A program made the position numbers and the translations under genes. A stretch of DNA of 46,653 nt from positions 1 through 46,653 of the forward strand of contig CAJTXV010000012.1 in assembly GCA_910584255.1 (NCBI GenBank). Reading direction: 5' to 3'. Positions within the stretch are counted from its first letter, which is position 1; each line of letters opens with the position of its first letter. The notes under the pieces were generated by a model, which was not told the DNA's origin, did not search any database, and saw only the letters and a program-made list of their open reading frames with translations. This DNA comes from an uncultured Bacilli bacterium. Its GTDB lineage: Bacteria; Bacillota_I; Bacilli_A; RF39; UBA660. Positions 40,864 to 46,653 of the stretch are shown piece after piece.

Positions 40864-41702
40864 GGATAGGTATTAAAAGTAGGCATTTTTAAATAGTATT
40901 TTTTTTGTCTATTATCAAGGCGAATAGATCTTTTATTTTTCACTCTTTCAATGATATGAAAATCATGTTCAAATTTATTAATGATATTAAATATTTCCAT
41001 ATTATTTTTTCCATTTAATGCACGTTGATATGCTTTTTCTAATAAGGCTTTAAAATCATCACTCAATAGAGATTCTTGATATTTTATTACTAGTGGATGA
41101 TCTTCTTTTATTGAATTTCTGTTTAATTTGATTAGATAGATTCTAGCAAGTATTTGTACTGCTTCTTTGTAATCTAAATTTTCATATTCCATTAAATATT
41201 GAATTGCATTGAATCCTATTCCACAGGCGAAACAATATCCACATCCAACACGCTCTGTAATTCCTAAGGAAGGTGTGTTTTCACGATGAAATTGGCATAG
41301 AAACATATAGCTAGCTGCTCCATATAGTCTTATCTTTGGATGTTGATTATTTGTATATACTAGGTGAGTAATCGAAGTTTGGTTACATTGTGTTAGAAAT
41401 TTTCCTAAGGAGATATTGCTATTTGCATGCACAGTGGTTTCTAGATTATTGAGTCTTTTTAGTAACTCATTTAACTGATGAATGACTACTAAGTAATTAG
41501 CATTTTCATTCATAAGCTCAATTTTTCTTCTTAGTGATAAGATATTCCTAATTCCTTCTTGAATCATTCCTAGTAGGTACCAATTTTTTTCTTCTCTAAA
41601 TAGTTCTATTTCTAAGTTATTTACAAGTCTCTCATAATAGATGAATTCTTCATAAACTAATTCTTCTTCTAAAATTTCAAAATTACTAGATACTTCTTCC
41701 AT
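40851..41702 (-). CDS. Stand-alone CHC2 zinc-finger protein
   Basis: 283 residues from ATG 41702 (AGGA ten bases before; GTG 41711 is a less likely start). The N-terminal ~110 residues are helical, coiled-coil-like (EELVYEEFIYYERLVNNLE). Residues ~135-195 match the CHC2 zinc finger of DnaG primases: C in FLCQFHRENTPSLGI, then GYCFACGIGFNAIQYLMEYE and DYKEAVQILARIY, giving C-H-C-C ligands. There is no Toprim or helicase-binding domain after it; the last ~90 residues are basic and helical. DnaG is expected elsewhere, so this is probably a DNA-binding accessory protein. It is divergent from uvsE. Confidence 0.75.
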   Translation of the reverse strand: MEEVSSNFEILEEELVYEEFIYYERLVNNLEIELFREEKNWYLLGMIQEGIRNILSLRRKIELMNENANYLVVIHQLNELLKRLNNLETTVHANSNISLGKFLTQCNQTSITHLVYTNNQHPKIRLYGAASYMFLCQFHRENTPSLGITERVGCGYCFACGIGFNAIQYLMEYENLDYKEAVQILARIYLIKLNRNSIKEDHPLVIKYQESLLSDDFKALLEKAYQRALNGKNNMEIFNIINKFEHDFHIIERVKNKRSIRLDNRQKKYYLKMPTFNTYPEGE

Positions 41703-41809
41703 TATTAACACGTCCTAACTAGTTCTTTATTATAAATATTCTCTAGAAATATTGTCAACTTTTTTAATAGAAATATTTTTTTTTTTTCATACTAAGAATG
41801 GTGAATAAA

Positions 41810-42772
41810 ATGAAAATAAGACTTGGATATGTAGCAATTTCCCTAACGTTAGAAGAAATAGATCACTATCAAACCATCACTTGGACTAGATTTAGACAGT
41901 TGGGTAAAAAAAAGGGAGAAGAAAAACTTTCAGAGATTATCAATCATAATTTAGATTTTTTAGAGAAAATTTTACAATATAATATTCAAAATGAAATTTA
42001 TTTTTATCGTCTTAGTCACAATATGATTCCGCTTGCGACTTATCCAGGATACTTTTCTGATTACATTACTCCTTATCAGAAAAAGTGGAAAAAAATTGGC
42101 TCTTTTATTAAAAAACATAATATTCGTATTGATATTCATCCAAACCAGTTTTGTGTTTTAAATAGTACCAATCCTTCTGTTGTAGAGCAAACGATAGAGG
42201 AACTTTGGGTATGTTACCATATTTATCAAGCTCTTGGAATTCTTGGTAAAGTGATACTACATGTAGGTAGTTCTATTCCAAATAAAAAGGAATCTATGGA
42301 TCGATTTCGAACTACTTTTTTCAGTTTACCTAAAGAACTACGCAGTATGATTCTTTTAGAAAATGATGACAAAATATATACAGCAAAAGAGGTTTTAGAG
42401 TTATGTCAAGAATTAAATGTTCCAATGGTGTTAGATTATCATCATTATCTATGCAATCATGGAAAAGAAAAAATAGATGAATTGCTTCCTGAAATCTTTT
42501 CTACTTGGAGAAAGGAAGACTTTTTACCTAAAATTCATTTTTCTAGTCAAAAAAGTAGAAAAGAAAAGAGGAGTCATAGTACTTATCTTTCCTATCAGGG
42601 ATTTGAAAAGTTTTTAAAAGTAATTTCTTCTTATGGGAAAGATTGTGATGTGATGTTGGAGTGTAAGGGAAAAGATGAAGCTTTATTTCGATTGGTGCGA
42701 CAATTAAAAATGAATTCTCGTTATGATTTTTTAAATGGTAGTACTTTTACTATAAAGATAGAAAATGAATAA
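41810..42772 (+). CDS. uvsE: UV damage endonuclease UvsE
   Basis: 320 residues from ATG 41810 (GGTGA five bases before; the upstream ATG 41798 has none). UvsE nicks DNA 5' of UV photoproducts and other lesions. The TIM-barrel family motifs are all present: LGYVAISLTL, YRLSHNMIPLATYPG, DIHPNQFCVLNS, ILHVGSS, LENDDK, LDYHHYLCN and KIHFSSQ, which supply metal-binding His, Glu and Asp. Divergent from the CHC2 gene across about 100 bases that are mostly A/T runs. Confidence 0.93.
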   Translation: MKIRLGYVAISLTLEEIDHYQTITWTRFRQLGKKKGEEKLSEIINHNLDFLEKILQYNIQNEIYFYRLSHNMIPLATYPGYFSDYITPYQKKWKKIGSFIKKHNIRIDIHPNQFCVLNSTNPSVVEQTIEELWVCYHIYQALGILGKVILHVGSSIPNKKESMDRFRTTFFSLPKELRSMILLENDDKIYTAKEVLELCQELNVPMVLDYHHYLCNHGKEKIDELLPEIFSTWRKEDFLPKIHFSSQKSRKEKRSHSTYLSYQGFEKFLKVISSYGKDCDVMLECKGKDEALFRLVRQLKMNSRYDFLNGSTFTIKIENE

Positions 42773-42774
42773 TT

Positions 42775-42804
42775 TTGTTGTTTTCCTTTATTTTGTGTTA
42801 CAAT
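42775..42804 (+). promoter_or_regulatory. Extended -10 promoter of the Ppx/GppA-like gene
   Basis: TTGTTG (42775-42780), 18 bp, TACAAT (42799-42804) with TG at 42796-42797. Confidence 0.6.
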
Positions 42805-42825
42805 TTAATCATGGAGGAAGGAAGT

Positions 42826-43722
42826 ATGGAAGAATATTATATTGATTTAGGTTCATCTACGATTAAAGTGTATGAGTATGAAACCAATTTAACATTATTA
42901 GAAGAACATTCTATTTATTTTAAAAACGGATTTGATAAAGAAAAGGGAATCAGCAAGGAAAATTTAGAAGAATTGTGTAATTATTTTTCTGAATTAAAAG
43001 AGAAATATCACTTTTTGTATGAGAATACTCATATTTATGTAACAGGAATTTTTCGTGAATTAAATTATGAAAAAAGAAAAGAACTTGTAAAATTATTTAA
43101 TGATCAATTTGACTTATATTTTAATATTATTAGTCATGGAATTGAAAATTATTACTTAGCGAGTGCGATGCAGAATGATTATAATGGAAAAAAAGTATTA
43201 ATCATTAACATGGGTGGTAAAACAACAGAACTCGTTACATTTGTTGGCTCTAAAATAGTAGATACAAAGAATCTAAAAATTGGAGTTGCTGATTTATTAA
43301 ATAATTTTGAAGAAGTAAATCAACCAAAGAGTGGTAATACTGTAGAGGAAATGGATTTATTTGTTGCAGAAAGACTTTCTGACTTAGTACTAGATCAGGA
43401 TTATGACTGTGCAATATTTACTGGGGGAGAAGAGAGATTTGAGTTATTAACTGATTTTAATTTAGTACCAAATACCCTATTTGATGATGGAGTGCACCAG
43501 TATATGGTATCTTTAAAAGACTATGTTACGGGAACTGAAAAAGTTTTCTATGATATTACCATGGAGGAACTTTATCAATTGATGCCACAAAATCCAAAAT
43601 GGATGGATGGTGCGAGATCTGGTGCAATTATTCCTTTAACTTTGTTTAAAAAGGGAAATATTTCTTGGATTATTCCTTCTGACTTAAATTTAATTCATGG
43701 AGTCGTTAATGATTTGAAATAA
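42826..43722 (+). CDS. Ppx/GppA-like ASKHA phosphatase
   Basis: 298 residues from ATG 42826 (GGAGG eight bases before). The N-terminus YYIDLGSSTIKVYEYE is the phosphate-1 loop and IINMGGKTTELVTF the second loop of the exopolyphosphatase/guanosine pentaphosphatase family. The usual Glu and Arg between them are represented only loosely (GIFRELNY, HGIENYYLA). It is shorter than PPX and could be a divergent or regulatory member. It would act in the cytoplasm on polyphosphate or (p)ppGpp if active. The PurZ-like relic begins about 20 bases after its stop. Confidence 0.7.
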   Translation: MEEYYIDLGSSTIKVYEYETNLTLLEEHSIYFKNGFDKEKGISKENLEELCNYFSELKEKYHFLYENTHIYVTGIFRELNYEKRKELVKLFNDQFDLYFNIISHGIENYYLASAMQNDYNGKKVLIINMGGKTTELVTFVGSKIVDTKNLKIGVADLLNNFEEVNQPKSGNTVEEMDLFVAERLSDLVLDQDYDCAIFTGGEERFELLTDFNLVPNTLFDDGVHQYMVSLKDYVTGTEKVFYDITMEELYQLMPQNPKWMDGARSGAIIPLTLFKKGNISWIIPSDLNLIHGVVNDLK

Positions 43723-43743
43723 TTATTGATTGGGGTGATTTGC

Positions 43744-44877
43744 TTGAAAAAAATGTATATACAATTATTGATGGACAAGTAGGTAGTTGCGGAAAAGGAA
43801 AGGTAATTGGTCAATTTGCAATCCAACAAGATGTGGATGTAGCAGTATCCAATTGTATGCCAAATGCTGGTCATATATTTGAATTGAATGGAATAAGACG
43901 ACTGTTTCGTAATATTCCAGCTTCCGCTGTAAACCCTAAAACATAGTTATTTATTCGACTAGGATCTATCATTGATATGAATGTTTTAGAACAGGAATAT
44001 GAAGATAATAAAGATATTTTAGAGGGCAGAGAAATTATTGTTCATCCCCTAGTACCATTAATTGAACCAAGACATATTGAGTGGGAAAAAGCGAAAATCA
44101 AAAGTGGTTCTACTTTTAAGGCTGTGTTGCCTGCATGGCAGAAAAGATTATGAGGGATCCTAATTTAAAGTTTGTTAAAGAATATAAAAATATAAAAGCA
44201 GATTCTAATTATCATAGAAGATTTCACGATGCAATGAATGAGGCAGAAAAGGTTTTGTAGAAGGGTCACAAGGATGTGATTTATCCCTTGATCATATTAA
44301 GCATCATCTCAATGTAACCTCTAGAACACTATCTATACCACGTATGTTGTCAGATAGTAAAATCCCTACAACTAGATTAAATAAGTCCATTATGGTTATC
44401 TGATCTCTTCCTATCCGTATTAGTAATCAAATCTATGATGGATCTTATATTTATAGTGGAAATTATGGGGACTCGTTAGAACTTAGTTGGGAGCAAGTGC
44501 AAGTGAATGTGGGATCCTATTTAAGTATCCCTCCTACATGCGTTGATTCAGATTTAATTGAAGAGTTTTATGATGAAGCTCCTAAGTTCAGTAAGATTAC
44601 GAGTGTCACACAGAAACCAAGAATAATTTTTGATATGGATTTAAACTTATTAAAGGAAAGTATTGAGGACAATGATCCAGATAAATTGTATTTAAATTTT
44701 TTCGAATATCAAGACTATACTCTCCATGGTGTTCATAGTCAATATTCAGGATGTTTGGATGAAGATCCTTATTTAGGTAAATATCTAAGAAACTATTTAG
44801 ACTGGCTAGAGAATAAACTTAATGTTCCAATTACAATGCTTGGAACAGGAGCGGATTTTACCCATTATATTGATTGA
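43744..44877 (+). pseudogene. Decayed PurZ-like (adenylosuccinate synthetase family) gene
   Basis: Stitching frames gives about 370 residues. The opening VYTIIDGQVGSCGKGKVIG aligns with PurA's GxQWGDEGKGK, but the catalytic Asp is Ser, the change known from phage PurZ. Further blocks: NCMPNAGHIF, LGSIIDMNVLEQEYE, EIIVHPLVPL, EGSQGCDLSLDHI, LNVTSRTLSIPRML, LPIRI, LELSWEQVQV, KITSVTQKPRI and TMLGTGADFTHYID. PurZ turns dGMP and Asp into the precursor of 2-aminoadenine DNA. Lesions: a frame error in the A-run after the TTG start; TAG 43944-43946; one-base losses near 44124 and 44259; TGA 44401-44403. An archaeal-type PurA is the alternative. Dead here. Confidence 0.75.
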
Positions 44878-44931
44878 AGACCTTATGTGAAGAAGGTTGG
44901 AATTAATTCATGTAAATAAAGAAAAAAAGCA

Positions 44932-44960
44932 TTGAAAAAATACAAAGAAATCTATATAAT
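44932..44960 (+). promoter_or_regulatory. Promoter of rubrerythrin
   Basis: TTGAAA (44932-44937), 17 bp, TATAAT (44955-44960). A small hairpin (GATGA/TCATC, about 44973-44991) lies in the leader. No perfect PerR box is seen. Confidence 0.8.
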
Positions 44961-45016
44961 AAATATCGTGGATGATAGTATTGTCATCATAAAATATAAA
45001 AGAAAGAGGTAGAATT

Positions 45017-45568
45017 ATGGATTTTGAAAAATTAAAAGGTTCTGAAACAGAACAAAATTTAATGACTGCTTTTGCAGGGGAGAGTCAAGCAAGAAATAAA
45101 TATACTTACTTTGCGTCTCAAGCAAAAAAGGATGGGTATGAACAAATTGCCGCTATTTTTGAGGAAACAGCAAACAATGAAAAAGAGCATGCTAAATTAT
45201 GGTTTAAGTATTTAAATGGTGGGAAAGTTCCCGCAACAGAAGAAAATTTAAAAGCTGCTGCAGAAGGTGAAAACTATGAGTGGACTGATATGTATAAAGA
45301 GTTTGCTGAAACTGCTAAGAAGGAAGGGTTCAATGAACTAGCTTATCTTTTTGAAGCAGTAGGAAAAATTGAGAAGGAACATGAAGAGAGATATTTAAGA
45401 CTTCTACAAAACATAAAGGATGATAGAGTATTCCACAAAGATGGAGAAAAAATGTGGATTTGTAGAAATTGTGGTCATGTTTATATTGGTTCTGATGCAC
45501 TTGATGTATGTCCAGTATGTAAGCACCCACAAAGCTTTATGGAAGTAAAAGCTGATAATTATATGTAG
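45017..45568 (+). CDS. rbr: Rubrerythrin
   Basis: 183 residues. An N-terminal four-helix diiron domain with the ligand motifs AFAGESQARNKY, EETANNEKEHAK and EAVGKIEKEHEE is followed by a C-terminal rubredoxin domain (CRNCG ... CPVCKHPQ). Rubrerythrins reduce hydrogen peroxide in anaerobes and microaerobes, which fits an anaerobic or gut habitat. AAAGAGGT precedes ATG; own promoter and terminator. Confidence 0.97.
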   Translation: MDFEKLKGSETEQNLMTAFAGESQARNKYTYFASQAKKDGYEQIAAIFEETANNEKEHAKLWFKYLNGGKVPATEENLKAAAEGENYEWTDMYKEFAETAKKEGFNELAYLFEAVGKIEKEHEERYLRLLQNIKDDRVFHKDGEKMWICRNCGHVYIGSDALDVCPVCKHPQSFMEVKADNYM

Positions 45569-45570
45569 TA

Positions 45571-45598
45571 AAAAGACTAGGTAAATCTAGTTTTTTTT
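45571..45598 (+). terminator. Terminator after rubrerythrin
   Basis: AAAGACTAG (45571-45579) pairs with CTAGTTTTT (45586-45594) with one G-U pair, ending in a T-run. Confidence 0.75.
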
Positions 45599-45719
45599 GG
45601 TAATGATTCCCAAATAGAGAGAATTGATTCTTCTTCGGAAGCATTATGAAATATAAGAAAAAGTAGTCTAATTTGTTCTCTTTTTCATACGATATATTGG
45701 GTACTACAATCCTAAAAAG

Positions 45720-45748
45720 TTTACAAATTGGATAAAGTTTGATATACT
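45720..45748 (+). promoter_or_regulatory. Promoter of the 3D-domain gene
   Basis: TTTACA (45720-45725), 17 bp, TATACT (45743-45748). The rest of 45599-45719 shows no gene. Confidence 0.7.
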
Positions 45749-45772
45749 GGATGTGTTCGAAAGAGAGGAATT

Positions 45773-46525
45773 ATGAAAAAAATTTGTAATTATACTTTCA
45801 GAGCAGTATGTATCTATGTTGTAATATTTTTTACTTTTGTATATGTAACAACAGGATTTCATATTCAAAACGTAAATAAAAGTGTTTTGAGTGCAAATAT
45901 TACAAAAGAGTTAAGTAGTAGATTAGTCTCATCAAAAAAGGAACAGTATAAAGATTCAGTAAAGGATAATCAATTGGAAGAAGTATTAGAAGCAGATCAA
46001 GAAACAGAGGAGGAGGAGAATTTAAATAATACTGATGAGATAGAACTAGTGGAAATTCCTGAAGAAACTGTAGAATCAATAACAGAAATTCAACCAGAGG
46101 AAACACCTGAACCTCAAGTGGAAGAACCACAATATACATATACTCAAACAATAGATACAACCTATTCACCTGTGATTGCAACTACGAGTGGAAATGTAAG
46201 TCACTATGGTCATGATTGCCGTGGATGTACATCTGGAAAAACGGCAACTGGATATAATATTAGTGATGGACGTATCTACTATACAGATTCTACTTATGGA
46301 GATGTTCGAATTGTTGCCGCAGGAGGAGAATATCCATTTGGGACAATTTTAAGATTATCCAATTCTTCTACATCGCCAATGATTGCAATTGTACTAGATC
46401 GTGGTAGTGCGATTGGGAGTGGGAAAAAATATATCTTAGATTTATTAGCTGAAAGTGAAACTGCTGCAAATGAAGCAGGAGTCAAATATAATATGACAAT
46501 TGAAGTTTTAAGAATGGGATATTAA
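45773..46525 (+). CDS. Secreted 3D/RlpA-like double-psi beta-barrel protein
   Basis: 250 residues. An N-terminal hydrophobic segment (about 8-28) is a signal or anchor, then an acidic, Glu/Pro-rich linker (about 55-130), then a C-terminal domain with GNVSHYGHDCRGC, TATGYNISDG, EYPFGTILRLS, IAIVLDRGSAIG and YILDLLAES. The last blocks, with their conserved Asp residues, match 3D/RlpA-type barrels that cleave or bind peptidoglycan. CRGC is a possible disulfide. AGAGAGGAA precedes ATG. Probably a cell-wall enzyme or binder in growth or germination. Confidence 0.8.
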   Translation: MKKICNYTFRAVCIYVVIFFTFVYVTTGFHIQNVNKSVLSANITKELSSRLVSSKKEQYKDSVKDNQLEEVLEADQETEEEENLNNTDEIELVEIPEETVESITEIQPEETPEPQVEEPQYTYTQTIDTTYSPVIATTSGNVSHYGHDCRGCTSGKTATGYNISDGRIYYTDSTYGDVRIVAAGGEYPFGTILRLSNSSTSPMIAIVLDRGSAIGSGKKYILDLLAESETAANEAGVKYNMTIEVLRMGY

Positions 46526-46539
46526 TCTCATTCTTTTTT
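46510..46539 (+). terminator. Terminator overlapping end of the 3D gene
   Basis: AAGAATGGGAT (46510-46520) pairs with ATCTCATTCTT (46525-46535) with one G-U pair, then T-run. The stop codon lies in the loop and right arm. Confidence 0.8.
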
Positions 46540-46612
46540 CTTAGAATAATTTAAAATAAGTTGAATATTAATCAATGATGTGAAACGAAAAATATATGAA
46601 AAGTAACTTAGT

Positions 46613-46653
46613 TGATATGAACCCCGTTTCTTGGACAAAAAAGAAATGAGGTT
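46613..46653 (+). mobile_element. Candidate end of an IS150-type (IS3 family) element
   Basis: The sequence from 46613 (TGATATGAACCCC then GTTTCTTGGAC) follows the pattern TGnnnTGnACCC...TTTnTTGGAC that I recall for IS150 ends, matching at about 17 of 24 positions. It also folds on itself with AAGAAATGAGG. The element would continue past the window. Assigned from memory of the pattern. Confidence 0.5.

Noticed and set aside
44965..45000. Riboswitch or PerR site before rubrerythrin
   Set aside because: Only a 5-bp hairpin is present and there is no TTATAAT-N-ATTATAA palindrome.
1..46653. CRISPR arrays or long phage structural gene runs
   Set aside because: No regularly spaced repeats and no capsid, terminase, portal or integrase sequences were seen.

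Overview
The window is about 46.6 kb of AT-rich DNA with short intergenic gaps, mostly plus-strand genes, strong AGGAGG-type ribosome binding sites and TTGACA/TATAAT-type promoters. IreB, DUF1292, MltG, a T-box leader, YlmH and SpoVID/YsxE-like genes point to a low-GC Bacillota (Bacilli-like) bacterium; an uncultured gut Bacilli lineage is my inference, not something the sequence proves. TAA, TAG and TGA all end genes, so the standard bacterial code applies.

Left third (1-16.5 kb): an ABC-F ATPase and a dGTPase-like HD protein, greA, trigger factor, a broken SDR gene, LonA, an unknown gene, a SPOCS+LysM protein (SpoVID-like) and a YsxE/CotS-like pseudokinase, a small membrane protein, two tandem paralogues of unknown function, then a T-box (specifier GUA, Val) leading an HD-domain gene, a gene cut by an in-frame TAA, and valS. 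The order tig, lon, spoVID, ysxE, valS matches what I recall of the Bacillus chromosome with clpX, engB and the hem block missing.

Middle (16.5-29.5 kb): a broken nucleoside phosphorylase gene, a large membrane protein, a NUDIX gene with one TGA, lspA-rluD, a rhomboid protease, the ireB-ruvX-yrzB-mltG-trmR block, and two U32 peptidase-family genes (TrhP1/TrhP2-like) with an unknown membrane-anchored gene wedged between them. TrmR and the TrhP proteins are known to make 5-methoxyuridine at tRNA position 34. A membrane-bound XRE regulator follows.

Right part (29.5-46.6 kb): a minus-strand three-gene operon related to 2-hydroxyacyl-CoA dehydratases and their activase, divergent from ylmH, a secreted nuclease, a thioredoxin-like protein and a PH-domain protein; a membrane-anchored unknown; a triple-LysM protein; a degenerate IS91-type element; a candidate ADP-ribosyltransferase/metallophosphoesterase fusion beside tRNA-Cys; a CHC2 zinc-finger protein divergent from uvsE; a Ppx/GppA-like protein; a decayed PurZ-like (adenylosuccinate synthetase family) gene; rubrerythrin; a 3D/RlpA-like secreted protein; and, at the very edge, what looks like the end of an IS150-type (IS3 family) element.

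Housekeeping genes are intact while at least seven accessory genes are broken. The best leads are the PurZ-like relic with the PurZ-type Asp-to-Ser change, the ART-like/phosphoesterase fusion, the T-box operon whose terminator carries the ribosome binding site, and the unknown gene inside the tRNA-modification operon.
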